Assembly (NCBI RefSeq): GCF_004765795.1
Contig: NZ_SBIV01000001.1
Location: forward strand, 248,001-312,000
Source: Halorussus marinus
Lineage (GTDB): Archaea > Halobacteriota > Halobacteria > Halobacteriales > Haladaptataceae
Length of the DNA: 64,000 nucleotides
Direction of reading: 5' to 3'
Shown here in pieces: positions 26,340 to 35,785 of the stretch; position 1 is the first letter of the stretch; each line of letters starts with the position of its first letter. A program made the translations under genes and the position numbers. Below the pieces are notes generated by a model, which was not told the origin of the DNA, searched no databases, and saw only the letters and a list, made by a program, of their open reading frames with translations.

Positions 26340-28241
26340 TTCGACGTCCTCGAAGTCGGCGTCGACGTACTCGTCGTCGCCCGGTTCCGCGCCGCCCGCG
26401 CCGCCGGGTCCGGCCTGTCCGCCCATGCCGCCCGGTCCGGCGCCAGCGCCCGCGCCCGGACCGGCGCCGGCTCCGGCACCGCCCGCGCCGGCCTGGGCCT
26501 GCTGTTGGTACATCTGCTTGCCGATCTCCTGAAGCTCCTCGGAGAGGGACTCGGTGGCGTCTTCGAGTTCCTCCTTGGAGGCGTCCTCGTCGGCCAGCAC
26601 TTCCTGGACCGCCTCGATCTCGGCCTCGATGGTCTCGCGGAGGTCGTCGTCGACGTTCTCCTCGTTCTCCTCGAGGAGCGTCTCGGCGCGCTGGACCGCG
26701 CTCTCGGCCTCGTTGCGGGCCTCGATGCGCTCGCGGCGCTGCTGGTCTTCCTCGGCGTGCTGTTCGGCCTCCTGTTGCATCTCCTCGATCTCATCGTCCG
26801 AGAGGCCGGCGCCGCCCTCGATGGTGATCTCCTCGGAGTTCCCCGAGCCCTGATCCTCGGCGGAGACGTTGACGATGCCGTTCTCGTCGATGTTGAACCC
26901 GACCTCGATCTGCGGGGTGCCGGCGGGCGCGGGCGGGATGCCCGTCAGCTGGAACTCCCCGAGCAGTTCGTTCTCCTCGGCGATCTCGCGCTCGCCCTGG
27001 AACACCCGGACCTGCACCGACGTCTGGTTGTCCGCGGCCGTGGTGAACACCTTCGACTCCTCGGTCGGGATCGTGGTGTTTTTGTCGATGAGCCGCTCGA
27101 ACAGGCCGCCCTTGACCTCGATGCCGAGGCTGAGCGGCGTCACGTCGAGCAACACGATGTCGTCGACGTCGCCCGACAGGACCCCGCCCTGGATCGCCGC
27201 GCCGAGCGCGACGGCCTCGTCGGGGTTGACGTTCTTCTTGGGCTCCTGGCCGGTCATCTCCTCGACCTTCTCTTGGACCTGGGGCATCCGGGTCGAGCCG
27301 CCGACGAGGATGACCTCGTCGATGTCGCCCTTGTCGTAGCCCGCGTCGTCGAGCGCTTGCTCGGTCGGGTCGACGGTGCGGTCGATGAGGTCGCTGGTGA
27401 GGCTCTCGAACTTCGCGCGGGTCAGGCTGTCCTCGAGGTGGACCGGGCCGTCGTCGGTCGCCGTGATGAACGGGAGGTTGACGTCGGCCTCCTTCCGGGA
27501 GGAGAGTTCGATCTTGGCTTCCTCGGCGGCGTCCTTGAGCCGCTGGAGGGCTTGGCGGTCCTCCCGGAGGTCGATGCCGTGGTCGTTCTCGAACTCGTCG
27601 GCGAGGTGGTCGATGATCGCTTCGTCCCAGTCGTCGCCCCCGAGGTCGTTGTCACCGTTGGTGGCGACGACCTCGTAGACGCCCCCGCCGAGATCGAGGA
27701 TCGAGACGTCGAAGGTACCCCCGCCGAGGTCGTAGACTAAGACCGTCTGGTCGGACTCGTCGTCGAGGCCGTAGGCCATCGAGGCCGCGGTCGGCTCGTT
27801 GACGATGCGCTCGACCTCGAAGCCGGCGATCTCGCCGGCGTCTTTGGTCGCCTGGCGTTGCTTGTCGTTGAAGTACGCGGGGACGGTGATGACCGCTTTC
27901 TCGACGTCGTCGCCGAGGTACTCCTCGGCGTCGCGCTTGATCTTCTGGAGGATCATCGCCGAGATCTGCTCGGGGGTGTACTCCTCGCCGTCGATCTCGA
28001 CGGTGTAGTCGTCCTCGCCCATGTGGCGCTTGATCGACTGGATCGTGCGCTCGGGGTTCTGGACGGCCTGATTCTTCGCCGGCTTGCCGACGAGGCGCTC
28101 GCCGTCGTCGAACGCGACGACCGAGGGCGTGGTGCGGTCACCCTCGCCGTTGACGATGATCTCCGGGTCGGCGCCCTCCATGACCGCGAACGCGCTGTTC
28201 GTGGTACCGAGGTCGATGCCCAGAATTTTGTTGCTCGCCAT
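26322..28241 (-). CDS. dnaK: Chaperone DnaK (Hsp70)
   Basis: 639 residues. Nucleotide-binding domain with [18 protein letters not shown], phosphate 2 motif [20 protein letters not shown] and the adenosine motif [11 protein letters not shown]; the linker and substrate-binding domain follow, with [20 protein letters not shown]. The lid helix ends in a Gly/Ala/Met tail (about 580-620) and an acidic end (EDVEEDDEE). Heat-shock chaperone working with DnaJ and GrpE. In haloarchaea dnaK was acquired from bacteria. The ATG is 170 bp after grpE, where a TTTAAG box and a farther TATATA are possible promoters. Confidence 0.98.
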   Translation of the reverse strand: MASNKILGIDLGTTNSAFAVMEGADPEIIVNGEGDRTTPSVVAFDDGERLVGKPAKNQAVQNPERTIQSIKRHMGEDDYTVEIDGEEYTPEQISAMILQKIKRDAEEYLGDDVEKAVITVPAYFNDKQRQATKDAGEIAGFEVERIVNEPTAASMAYGLDDESDQTVLVYDLGGGTFDVSILDLGGGVYEVVATNGDNDLGGDDWDEAIIDHLADEFENDHGIDLREDRQALQRLKDAAEEAKIELSSRKEADVNLPFITATDDGPVHLEDSLTRAKFESLTSDLIDRTVDPTEQALDDAGYDKGDIDEVILVGGSTRMPQVQEKVEEMTGQEPKKNVNPDEAVALGAAIQGGVLSGDVDDIVLLDVTPLSLGIEVKGGLFERLIDKNTTIPTEESKVFTTAADNQTSVQVRVFQGEREIAEENELLGEFQLTGIPPAPAGTPQIEVGFNIDENGIVNVSAEDQGSGNSEEITIEGGAGLSDDEIEEMQQEAEQHAEEDQQRRERIEARNEAESAVQRAETLLEENEENVDDDLRETIEAEIEAVQEVLADEDASKEELEDATESLSEELQEIGKQMYQQQAQAGAGGAGAGAGPGAGAGAGPGGMGGQAGPGGAGGAEPGDDEYVDADFEDVEEDDEE

Positions 28242-28266
28242 CTTGTTCGATACGTTGCGGATTCTT

Positions 28267-28277
28267 CCGTTTAAGCC
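28267..28277 (-). promoter_or_regulatory. Proximal TATA-like box of dnaK
   Basis: GGCTTAAACGG on the minus strand, about 26-36 nt before the dnaK ATG, the spacing for a leaderless start. A second, stronger-looking ATATATAAGT lies at 28361-28370 and would give a leader of about 95 nt. Confidence 0.5.
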
Positions 28278-28360
28278 TTGCTAGTCCGGGCGTTCGAGGG
28301 CGCAGAACGATCCGGACGCTGTCTTGCGGTTTCGCCGCTCACCGTGGTCGAGAATCGCAT

Positions 28361-28371
28361 ACTTATATATC
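28361..28371 (-). promoter_or_regulatory. Distal TATA box upstream of dnaK
   Basis: GATATATAAGT on the minus strand between grpE and dnaK. It is the best TATA match in the gap, so dnaK may have its own long-leader promoter in addition to read-through from grpE. Confidence 0.5.
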
Positions 28372-28411
28372 CGACCGCAATTGTACTGGTCGTCCGGCGG
28401 GCCGCCCCGAC

Positions 28412-29074
28412 TCACTCCTCGGCGTCGCCGGCCTCGCTGACCGTGACCTGCGCCGGCCGCAACACCTTCTCGCCCATCTCGTAGCCGGGCTGGTAGACGT
28501 CCGCGACGGTGCCCGGGGGTCGGTCGCTCTCGACTCTCATCATCACCTCGTGGCGCTGGGGGTCGGTCTCGGCGCCGGGCTCGGGGTCGATCGGGGTCAC
28601 GTCCTCGTGCTCGAACGCCCGGTCGAGCTCTTTGAGCGTCATCTCGACGCCCTCGCGGAGGCTCTCGACGTCCTCGTGTTCGGAGTCGAGCGCGCGAACG
28701 AGGTTGTCCCGGACGTCGAGGAGGTCGGTCACGAGGTCCTCGGTCGCGGTCGCCTCGATCTGTTCTTGGCGCTTTTTGGCGCGCTTTTTGTAGTTCTGGA
28801 AGTCGGCCTGCTTGCGCTTGAGTCGGCTCTCGAGGTCCTCGGCGCGGTCTTCGGCCTCCTCGCGGGCGGTTTCTAGCTCCGCGAGGTGGGCCTCCAGATC
28901 GGTCGCGAGGTCGGCGTCCTCGACTGCGACCTCGGCCACGAGTCGAGTGCTCTCGGGGGCGAGGGTCCCGTCGCCGTCGGCGCCGTCGGTCGCGCCCGGT
29001 TCGGTCGCCGGCTCCTCGGCGTCCGTCTGCTCGGCGTCCGCGCGCACCTGCTCGGTGGCTTCCTCGTCGGTCAT
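28412..29074 (-). CDS. grpE: Nucleotide exchange factor GrpE
   Basis: 220 residues. A long acidic N-terminal region (about 1-60) is followed by the dimerising coiled coil (LEAHLAELETAREEAEDRAE, KQADFQNYKKRAKKRQEQIE) and the beta domain (MMRVESDRPPGTVADVYQPG, YEMGEKVLRPAQVTVSEA), which contains the family signature. It releases ADP from DnaK. First gene of the chaperone cluster, with a TATA-like box 22-32 nt before the start. Confidence 0.96.
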   Translation of the reverse strand: MTDEEATEQVRADAEQTDAEEPATEPGATDGADGDGTLAPESTRLVAEVAVEDADLATDLEAHLAELETAREEAEDRAEDLESRLKRKQADFQNYKKRAKKRQEQIEATATEDLVTDLLDVRDNLVRALDSEHEDVESLREGVEMTLKELDRAFEHEDVTPIDPEPGAETDPQRHEVMMRVESDRPPGTVADVYQPGYEMGEKVLRPAQVTVSEAGDAEE

Positions 29075-29095
29075 ACGCGATACAAACGGCCGGGC

Positions 29096-29106
29096 GCGTT
29101 TAAGGG
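29096..29106 (-). promoter_or_regulatory. TATA-like box of grpE
   Basis: CCCTTAAACGC on the minus strand, 22-32 nt before the grpE ATG; supports a leaderless transcript. Confidence 0.5.
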
Positions 29107-29118
29107 TTCAGAAACAGG

Positions 29119-29574
29119 TCACTCGCCGGGTCGGCGCCGCTCGAACGCCTCGACCACCTCGTCGCTGGCGTCGAGTTCCGCCAGTTCCGCCTCGACGTCG
29201 ACGTTCTCGAACTTCTGGGCTCCCGCGGGCGTCCTCTTCAGCGTGTTTACGTGGTAGAGGTACGACAGCCGGAGCAGCCAGACCGCGTGGTCGACGTCGC
29301 CCTCGTCTCGGATATAGCGCGTCGTCCACCCCGACTCGGGGACGACGTGGTGCTCGCCCGTCTTCCCCGCCTCGATGAGTCGGTCGCGCAGGCGCTCGGT
29401 GAACGGCACGTCGACGATACCCCAGCGGTGGACGTGGCCGACCTCTCGGGGCCCGACGGTGAACTCCCGCCCCTCGAAGCGGTGTTCGTTGGTGGTGACG
29501 TGGGGCCACGCGGCGACCGTCTCGATGATTCGGTCCACGAGCCGCGCCGCCTCCCGTTGGTCTATGTCCCCCAT
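29119..29574 (-). CDS. Luciferase-domain (DUF5519-like) protein
   Basis: 151 residues. EFTVGPREVGHVHRWGIVDV, PFTERLRDRLIEAGKTGEHH and SGWTTRYIRDEGDVDHAVWL match the small family named for a domain in bacterial and fungal luciferase-like proteins. No oxidoreductase cofactor motif is visible, and the name does not prove light emission. Function unknown. The ATG at 29574 is used; the farther upstream frame overlaps the Mut7-C gene. Confidence 0.7.
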   Translation of the reverse strand: MGDIDQREAARLVDRIIETVAAWPHVTTNEHRFEGREFTVGPREVGHVHRWGIVDVPFTERLRDRLIEAGKTGEHHVVPESGWTTRYIRDEGDVDHAVWLLRLSYLYHVNTLKRTPAGAQKFENVDVEAELAELDASDEVVEAFERRRPGE

Positions 29575-29662
29575 GATCTCTGGTCGGAGACACGGCGTCG
29601 GGAAACTTAACCGCCGTGCCCGTCTGGGGGCCGCCGGGCGAACTCGGCCGACCGCCGGCCGA

Positions 29663-30142
29663 TCACAGCCCCGACAGCGTCTCGGCGACGTCGACCCAGT
29701 GGCTCCCCTTCCAGAAGCACTGGCCACAGGAGGGACACCGCCACACCCGACGCGCCCCGGTCTCGGGCGCGTACGACGGCGTCCGGGCGTCGGCGTCGAC
29801 CTCGACGAGAGCTCCGTTGCACTTCGAACACCGCGCCGGCTCCGAGAGGGCCAGTTCGAACCCCGCCTTCGATAGCTCGCGGAGCTGGTCGATCACCTCA
29901 CGCGACTCGACGAGCAGTCCGTCGGCGCTCGCCGCCAGCTCGGCGTCCCGGGTCACGAGCAGTCGACCCTCGGCGTCGGCGAGGTCGGCCAGCGCGTCGT
30001 CGGCCTCTACCCCTCGGTCGAGGGCGTAGGCCGCGTCGTAGCCCGCCATCCGGAGGTAGGTCGCGAGCGTCCCCAGCATCGCATCGAGCACCACCGCGGT
30101 GTCGGCGGGGGTCCGTTCGGGCGGGTCGGCGTCTCCGGACAC
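29663..30142 (-). CDS. Mut7-C RNase domain protein
   Basis: 159 residues. The N-terminal PIN-like part is VVLDAMLGTLATYLRMAGYD, with RLLVTRDAEL (catalytic acidic residues), and the C-terminal zinc ribbon is RCSKCNGALVEVD ... WRCPSCGQCFWKGSHW. This is the Mut7-C architecture, predicted to be an RNase. Start is GTG, two bases after the PolX stop, so the two genes are probably translationally coupled. Confidence 0.88.
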   Translation of the reverse strand: MSGDADPPERTPADTAVVLDAMLGTLATYLRMAGYDAAYALDRGVEADDALADLADAEGRLLVTRDAELAASADGLLVESREVIDQLRELSKAGFELALSEPARCSKCNGALVEVDADARTPSYAPETGARRVWRCPSCGQCFWKGSHWVDVAETLSGL

Positions 30143-30144
30143 GG

Positions 30145-31908
30145 TCAGTGGAGGAACTCCCGGACCCCGTCGGCGTCGCGGGCGTTGAGCACGTCGGCGG
30201 TCTCGGCCCACCCGCGACGGGCTGTGTGGACGCCGTACCGGACGTTTCGGTACTCGGTGGGCGTGTGGGCGTCGGTGTCGATCGCGATCGTCGCGCCCGC
30301 CTCGACGGCCCGCTTGACCGCGCTCCCCCACAGGTCGAGGCGGTGAGGGTTGCTGTTGATCTCCAGCGCGGTCTCGGCGTCGGCGGCGGCGCTCGCCACG
30401 GCCTCGACGTCGAACTCCAGCCCGGCGCGGCTGTTGAGCATGCGGCCGCTCGGATGGCCGAGCACGTCGACGTGAGGGTGTTCGACCACCGCGGTCAGCC
30501 GGTCGGTGGCGTCGCCCTCCAGCCCGCTGTGGGGCGAGGCGACGACGCAGTCGAGGTCCGCGAGCAGGTCGTCGGCGACGCTGATCGCGCCGTCGGCCTC
30601 GACGTTCGCCTCGACGCCGACGAACACCTCGACCGGGAGGTCGGCGGCCTGCTCGCGGACCTCGGCGGCCTGTTCGCGGATCGCCGCGTCGTCGAGGCCC
30701 ACGCCGCCGACCATTCCGGGGCCGGTGGCGTGGTCCGAGATACAGACGTACTCGTGGCCGAACTCGGCGGCCGCCTCGGCCATCTCCGCCACCGAGAGGT
30801 CGCCGTCGGACCACTCGGTGTGGACGTGGAGGTCCCCGCGAATCTCGTCTTCGGCGAGGAGTTCGGGGAGTTGGCCGGCCGCCGCCGCGTCGATCTCGCC
30901 GCGGTCCTCGCGGAGTTCCGGCGGGACGTACGGGAGATCGAGCACCTCGTACATCCCGGCCTCGGAGTCGCCGGCGACGCGCTCGCCGACCCGCTGGCCG
31001 GAGTCGGGGGCCGCCGGCTCGTCGGCGTCGGCCCCCTCGAGGTCAGAGACGTCGAACGCGCCGTACTCGTTGAGCTTGTATCCCCGCTCGATGGCGTAGT
31101 TGCGAAGCCGGATGTTGTGCTCCTTGCTACCGGTGAAGTACTGGAGCGCCGAGCCGAACTCCTCGGGCACCACGACCCGGAGATCGACGCGCTGGCCGTT
31201 CGAGCGAACGCTGGCCTTGTCGGTGCCGGCCTCGATGACCTCGTCGGCCCGCTCCCACTCGACGAACGCGTCGATGACCGCCGCGCGGTCCTCGCTCCCG
31301 GCCAGCACGTCGACGTCGCCGATCGTCGGCTTCCAGCGCCGGAGCGATCCCGCGAGCTCACACCGACCCGCCTCGGGGATCGACTCGACGAAGCCGAGCA
31401 CTGCGTCGCCGACCGGCCGGGCGTCCCCGAGCAGTTCGCGGCGCTGGGTCTGTCGTGCGAACGGAATCCCGTCGAGGATGTTCTGCTCGCTGGTCTCGCC
31501 GTAGCCCGACACCGTCCGGATCTCGCCTTCCCGGGCGGCGGCTTCGAGGTCGTCCAGATTCCTGACGTCGAGCGCCTCGAAGAGGTCTCCGACCGTCCGA
31601 GGGCCGACCCCTTCGACGCTGGTGAGTTCGGCCATCTCGACCGGCAACTCGGCTCGCGTCTCGTCTAACTGCTCGAAGCTCCCCGTCTCGACGGCTTCGA
31701 CGACTTTCGCCGCGATCGAGCTTCCGACGTCGGGTATCTCCTCGACCGCCTCCGGCCCGTCGGCGGCCAGTTCCTCGATCGCGGCCGGGTAGTCGCGGAT
31801 GCTCTCGGCGGCCCGCCGGTAGGACTTGGGCTTGTAGCTGACGTCCTGGGCCGCGAGCAGATCGGCGTACTCCTCCAGGAGCCCCGCGACCTCGGCGTTG
31901 CGTCTCAT
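30145..31908 (-). CDS. polX: DNA polymerase/3'-5' exonuclease PolX
   Basis: 587 residues. N-terminal helix-hairpin-helix repeats (ADGPEAVEEIPDVGSSIAAK, LTSVEGVGPRTVGDLFEALD), the family X nucleotidyltransferase core (LAGSLRRWKPTIGDVDVLAG, with the catalytic GDVDV acidic pair) and a C-terminal PHP domain (GDLHVHTEWSDGDLSVAEMA, CISDHATG, AIDTDAHTP) giving 3'-5' exonuclease or phosphatase activity. Such enzymes fill short gaps in base-excision repair. The PHP metal ligands look intact. Part of a run with a Mut7-C RNase and a DUF5788 gene. Confidence 0.94.
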   Translation of the reverse strand: MRRNAEVAGLLEEYADLLAAQDVSYKPKSYRRAAESIRDYPAAIEELAADGPEAVEEIPDVGSSIAAKVVEAVETGSFEQLDETRAELPVEMAELTSVEGVGPRTVGDLFEALDVRNLDDLEAAAREGEIRTVSGYGETSEQNILDGIPFARQTQRRELLGDARPVGDAVLGFVESIPEAGRCELAGSLRRWKPTIGDVDVLAGSEDRAAVIDAFVEWERADEVIEAGTDKASVRSNGQRVDLRVVVPEEFGSALQYFTGSKEHNIRLRNYAIERGYKLNEYGAFDVSDLEGADADEPAAPDSGQRVGERVAGDSEAGMYEVLDLPYVPPELREDRGEIDAAAAGQLPELLAEDEIRGDLHVHTEWSDGDLSVAEMAEAAAEFGHEYVCISDHATGPGMVGGVGLDDAAIREQAAEVREQAADLPVEVFVGVEANVEADGAISVADDLLADLDCVVASPHSGLEGDATDRLTAVVEHPHVDVLGHPSGRMLNSRAGLEFDVEAVASAAADAETALEINSNPHRLDLWGSAVKRAVEAGATIAIDTDAHTPTEYRNVRYGVHTARRGWAETADVLNARDADGVREFLH

Positions 31909-31944
31909 GGGCGGTCTGTCGTGTCCGGGACGTAAAGAACTGGC

Positions 31945-32382
31945 TCAGAGCCGGCCGCGCCCGCCCGCGTCCTCGCGGCCGAGCGCCTGCTTGAGAAACG
32001 ACATCCACCGCTTCTGGTCGGCGGCCTCCTGTGCGGCGGCCTCGCGTTCGAGGTCGGTCGGCCCGAGGCTCTCGAGGGCGTTTAGCGCCCGATCGATACC
32101 GACGATCGACTCGACCAGCCGCTCGCCCTCCGCGAACGTGATGTCGCCGTCCTCGATGCGCTGTTTGCGCTCGATGCGCTCGCGCCGGAGGTTTCGCTTC
32201 GCGCGCTCGACGCGGTCGCGCTCGCCGCTCGGCACCGTGTCGCGGCGCTTGATCTCGAAGACGAACTCCTGGAGCTCGACCGGCTCGCCCTGCACTTCGA
32301 TGGTCTCGGGGATGTCGGCGCCGACGGTCGCGCCCTCCCGCTCGACCCGCTCGAGTAGCTGTTTGCGCTCGAACTCTTGCAC
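31945..32382 (-). CDS. DUF5788 family protein
   Basis: 145 residues with a likely GTG start. EFERKQLLERVEREGATVG, VQGEPVELQEFVFEIKRRDT and the basic helix RAKRNLRRERIERKQRIEDG are the haloarchaeal family DUF5788. Mostly helical, with no cysteines and no enzyme motif. Function unknown. It sits between the last xdhC-type gene and polX, all on the minus strand, and probably belongs with polX rather than the cox set. Confidence 0.72.
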   Translation of the reverse strand: MQEFERKQLLERVEREGATVGADIPETIEVQGEPVELQEFVFEIKRRDTVPSGERDRVERAKRNLRRERIERKQRIEDGDITFAEGERLVESIVGIDRALNALESLGPTDLEREAAAQEAADQKRWMSFLKQALGREDAGGRGRL

Positions 32383-32437
32383 GACTCTCACTCGGGGTGC
32401 CAGCGACAAAAATTCGCCGGGCGCGGCTCGGGCGCGG

Positions 32438-33598
32438 TCACTCCCCGTCGGACGATCCGTCCCCGCCGAGGTCGATCCGGTCGTGGATGTGGCCCTCGCG
32501 CTCGCGCAAGTGGCCGGGCGTGCGGCCGTTCGCGACGGCGAGCGCCTCCGCGACGATGCTGTGGGCGATCTGGTACGGCGACCCGCCGCCGAGATCGAGC
32601 CCGATCGGCGTGTAGAGTGCGTCGAGGTCCGACTCGTCGACCGACGCCGGGAACTCCTCGGCCATCCGCTCGAACCGTTCGTGAGGGCCCATGAGACCAA
32701 TGTACGGCGCCGGCGAGTCAAGCAGCGCCTCGACGGTCAGCTGGTCGTCGACGAAGTTGTGGGTCATCACGACCGCGTGGGTGCGCTCGTCGAGGTCGAG
32801 CGCCTCGTCGATGCTCCCGGGCGAGGTGGTCACCGTCCGGTCGGCCGCCGGGAATCGCGACTCGACGTCGACGCCCCCGCGGAAGCCGACGACCGTGACC
32901 CGGAAGTCGTTTTTCGCCGCCAGCTCGGTCACCGGCCCCACGTCGTGGCCCGTCCCGAAGATCACGAGGTCCGACGGCGCCGCGAGCCCGTCGACGAACA
33001 GTTCGAGCGCGCCCTCACGGACCCCGAATGTGTCCGACCGGCCGCGCTCGGCGAGTTCGGCTCCCGGGGTCGCGAGCTCTCCGGTCGGCCACTCGTCGGC
33101 CGCCGAGCCGTCCGGTAGGACGAGTCGGTCCTCGTCGGGATAGTAGTACGCCCGGTCGCCGCGCCGGAAGCGGTCGCTCTCGTCGGACAGGACGGTCACG
33201 ATCGCGACGTCCCGTCCGGCGGCGAACGCCTCGACCGCCGGCCGGTAGGTCTCGTCGAGCGGTTCGAGCAACACGTCGATGACGCCGTTGCAGCCGACGC
33301 CGAGCCCCCAGACGTCCTCCTCGTCGTCTTCCATCAGGTCGTAGGTGACGAGTTCGGGTCGCCCGGACTCACGGATGCGGTCGGCGGCCGCGAGGAGGTC
33401 GTTTTCGAGACAGCCCGCGGTGATCGAGCCGACGCCGGTTCCGTCGTCGTCGAGGAGCATCTTCGCCCCCGGGCGCCGGTAGGCGTTGCCCTCGACGTCG
33501 ACGACGGTCGCGAGGACGTCGAGGCCGTCGGCGTCGAGTCTGTCGGCGACCTGCTGTACGACTTCGGTCTCGGGAACGCTCCAGTTGCTCTCGGACAT
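32438..33598 (-). CDS. XdhC/CoxI family protein (full length)
   Basis: 386 residues with both halves of XdhC: the N-terminal domain (DVLATVVDVEGNAYRRPGAK, GVGSITAGCLENDLLA) and a C-terminal Rossmann domain (LVIFGTGHDVGPVTELAAKN, HAVVMTHNFVDDQLTVEALL, PYIGLMGPHERFE). XdhC proteins carry molybdenum cofactor and help insert the terminal sulfur ligand before it enters the enzyme. The start lies one base after the DUF364 stop. It is the last gene of the CO dehydrogenase operon. Confidence 0.9.
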   Translation of the reverse strand: MSESNWSVPETEVVQQVADRLDADGLDVLATVVDVEGNAYRRPGAKMLLDDDGTGVGSITAGCLENDLLAAADRIRESGRPELVTYDLMEDDEEDVWGLGVGCNGVIDVLLEPLDETYRPAVEAFAAGRDVAIVTVLSDESDRFRRGDRAYYYPDEDRLVLPDGSAADEWPTGELATPGAELAERGRSDTFGVREGALELFVDGLAAPSDLVIFGTGHDVGPVTELAAKNDFRVTVVGFRGGVDVESRFPAADRTVTTSPGSIDEALDLDERTHAVVMTHNFVDDQLTVEALLDSPAPYIGLMGPHERFERMAEEFPASVDESDLDALYTPIGLDLGGGSPYQIAHSIVAEALAVANGRTPGHLREREGHIHDRIDLGGDGSSDGE

Positions 33599-33599
33599 G

Positions 33600-34418
33600 T
33601 TATGGGGTGGATCGCAGTCGAATCGTCGATGGCGGTTCGCGGGCGGCGTACACCTTCCGGACGCCGCGGTCGTGGAGGGCCGTGCCGCAGTCGCCGTCCG
33701 CGACCGCGGCCCGGACGCGGTCGGGCGCCGCGACGTGCGCGCCCGCGATCACGTCGGCACCGGCGTCGAACAGCGACCCCGGGAGCCCGGACGCGGTCGC
33801 GCCGACTACCACCACCGCGGCGTCGTCGGGCGCGGCCGCGAGATACCTCTCGAGGCCGCCGTACACGAGCGTCGAGCCGGTGATAAAGACCACCTCGGCG
33901 CCCGCCATCGCCGCCGACGTCTCCTCGGGATCGAAGGTCCGGAGGCTGACGCCCTCGGGCGTCGAGACGTCGCCGACCGGCGTCCGCTCGACGACCCGGA
34001 CCGCCACGTCGTCGAACTTCCGGAACGCGGGGCGAAACAGCCCGACCGTGACGACCGTCTCGACCGACTCGTCGAGCAACGCCATCGGATCGCCGGTCCG
34101 CCAGTCGACGTGCGGGGCCGAGAGGGCGTTCAGCGTCGCGACGCCCGCGGCCAGCGCGACGCTGTCGGGCGGGTCGTCGCCGGCCCCGGCCGACCGGACC
34201 GGTGCGAGAAGCGACTCGACGGTCTCGCCGAGTTCGGGGACCTCGCCCGGCGGGCGGTGAGCGAGCCCGGCCGACGGCTCCGCGCCCGATCCGGTCTCGT
34301 CGGTGACCTCGACGAGCACCGCCGACTCGCCGACGGTGACCCCGTCGAGGCGACTGCCCGCGAGGTGTCCCCGCCGATCGAGTTCGTCGGATATCGCCGA
34401 CAGCAGGCGGTGGGTCAC
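33600..34418 (-). CDS. DUF364 (Rossmann-like) protein
   Basis: 272 residues. The two-part layout fits DUF364 proteins, which Pfam calls a putative heavy-metal chelation domain: an N-terminal part with LAAGVATLNALSAP, then the Rossmann-like VVTVGLFRPAFRKFDDVAVR, AGAEVVFITGSTLVYGGLER and VVVVGATASGLPGSLFDAGA. There is one obvious Cys (DGDCGTALHDRGV). It starts on a GTG inside the coxE stop (GTGA), so it is tightly coupled to coxE. A role in Mo or Cu loading of CO dehydrogenase is inferred from context only. Confidence 0.8.
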   Translation of the reverse strand: MTHRLLSAISDELDRRGHLAGSRLDGVTVGESAVLVEVTDETGSGAEPSAGLAHRPPGEVPELGETVESLLAPVRSAGAGDDPPDSVALAAGVATLNALSAPHVDWRTGDPMALLDESVETVVTVGLFRPAFRKFDDVAVRVVERTPVGDVSTPEGVSLRTFDPEETSAAMAGAEVVFITGSTLVYGGLERYLAAAPDDAAVVVVGATASGLPGSLFDAGADVIAGAHVAAPDRVRAAVADGDCGTALHDRGVRKVYAAREPPSTIRLRSTP

Positions 34419-35782
34419 GCCGAGTCACCCCCGTCGGCGGCGCTCGCGGTCCGTCGCGGATCGTGCTGGTACCCGACCGACCCCCCGAGCCCGCGGGTCT
34501 CGATCTGGCGGGCGGCCTCGGCGAGGTCGTCGGCCTCCGCGAAGCCGAACAGGCCCTCGACGTACGGCGCGACCGTCGACATTCCCCGGGAGGACGGCTC
34601 GAACGCCGGCGAGACCGCGAGGGGGTTGAGCCAGACCACGGCGCTCGCCCGGTCGGCGAGCCAGGTGATCCCCGCTTCGAGGGTTTCGGGGTCGCCGACG
34701 TCGAGCCCGTCGCTCACCACCACGACGACCGTCCGGCGGTCGACCGCGTTCGGGGCCGACCGCCGGAGCGTCTCGAAGGCGTGGCCGATCCGGGTCCCGC
34801 CGCCCCACTCGACGCTCGCGGCCCGCAACGCGCCGGCGGGGTCGCCGTCCGCGCGTTCGACGGCGTCGGTCGCCTCCACGAGGTCGGTGTCGAACAGGAA
34901 GACCCGGGCGTCGAGCGCGCGACTCGCCGTCCGCTCGGCGAGCGCGAGCAGTGCGCTCCGGTCGATCGTGTCCAGCACCGAGCCGCTGACGTCGACGAGC
35001 AGACAGCACCGGAGCTCGCTCGGCGTCGGCTCGGTCCGGGGGAGCTCGACCGGGACGCCGCCGGTCTCCAGACTCGCCCGGAGCGCGCCCCGGGCGTCGA
35101 CCGCCGGCCCCGCGGGGGCACGACGACGACGGCGCCCGGGCAGGGTCGCGAGCGCGTCGACGAACCTATCGACGGCCGCGCGGCCGGCCTCGGACGCCGC
35201 GGGCGTCGCGGCGTCGACGAGTTCGCTCCCGCCGACCGCGCTGTACCGTCTGGCGTCGGCGTCCCCGGAGGCGGCCGCCCGGTCGCCCGAGGCCCGCCGA
35301 CGCTCGGTCGGGATTCGGACCTCGACCCGTCCGTCGCCGTCGCCGTCCATCTCGGGCGGGTCGGCGTCGGGGAGCAGGTCGGGATCGTCGGCCCCGCCGT
35401 CGGCCGACTCGCGGTCGCCGTCGGCGTCGTCGCCGCCCGCGGCCGTCGGGCCGCGCTCGGCGGTCCCGATCCGGTCGAGACCCGTCCGGAGCCGGTGCCA
35501 GAACTCGGGGAACGCCTCGTCGAACGCCGCCGCGTCGGCCGCCGCCGAGAGGAGCGTCGCGCGGAGCGCGGCCTCGACCCGACGCTCGTCGCCGAGCCCG
35601 ACCCGCGCGAGCGCTCGCGCGGCGTCTTGGGACGCCGACGCTGGCACGTCGACGTTCTCGCGGCGCAGGTCCCGAATCAGCCGGAACAGCTCGGTCAGGA
35701 CGTGCGTGCGTGCCGCCCGGAAGTCCGGGACGCTCTCCTCGCCCGCACGTCGCTCGATGCCCGAGTCGGGATCGCCGGCCAT
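34415..35782 (-). CDS. coxE: CoxE-type VWA domain protein
   Basis: 455 residues. The C-terminal half is a von Willebrand A domain with the MIDAS residues in LLVDVSGSVLDTIDRSALLA, then WGGGTRIGHAFETLRRSAP and VVVVVSDGLDVGD. The N-terminal half is Asp/Glu rich with a long low-complexity stretch (about 120-180). CoxE works with the MoxR ATPase CoxD to mature the Mo-Cu active site. The gene starts three bases after coxD and overlaps the DUF364 gene. Confidence 0.9.
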   Translation of the reverse strand: MAGDPDSGIERRAGEESVPDFRAARTHVLTELFRLIRDLRRENVDVPASASQDAARALARVGLGDERRVEAALRATLLSAAADAAAFDEAFPEFWHRLRTGLDRIGTAERGPTAAGGDDADGDRESADGGADDPDLLPDADPPEMDGDGDGRVEVRIPTERRRASGDRAAASGDADARRYSAVGGSELVDAATPAASEAGRAAVDRFVDALATLPGRRRRRAPAGPAVDARGALRASLETGGVPVELPRTEPTPSELRCCLLVDVSGSVLDTIDRSALLALAERTASRALDARVFLFDTDLVEATDAVERADGDPAGALRAASVEWGGGTRIGHAFETLRRSAPNAVDRRTVVVVVSDGLDVGDPETLEAGITWLADRASAVVWLNPLAVSPAFEPSSRGMSTVAPYVEGLFGFAEADDLAEAARQIETRGLGGSVGYQHDPRRTASAADGGDSA

Positions 35783-35785
35783 GGC

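Noticed and set aside
25119-27740. An 873-codon plus-strand open frame
   Set aside because: Antisense to dnaJ and dnaK, both certain genes. The translation is low complexity and matches nothing.
29119-29574. Light-emitting luciferase
   Set aside because: The domain name comes from similarity to a region of luciferase-type proteins. No flavin or luciferin site is visible, so only a domain-family call is made.
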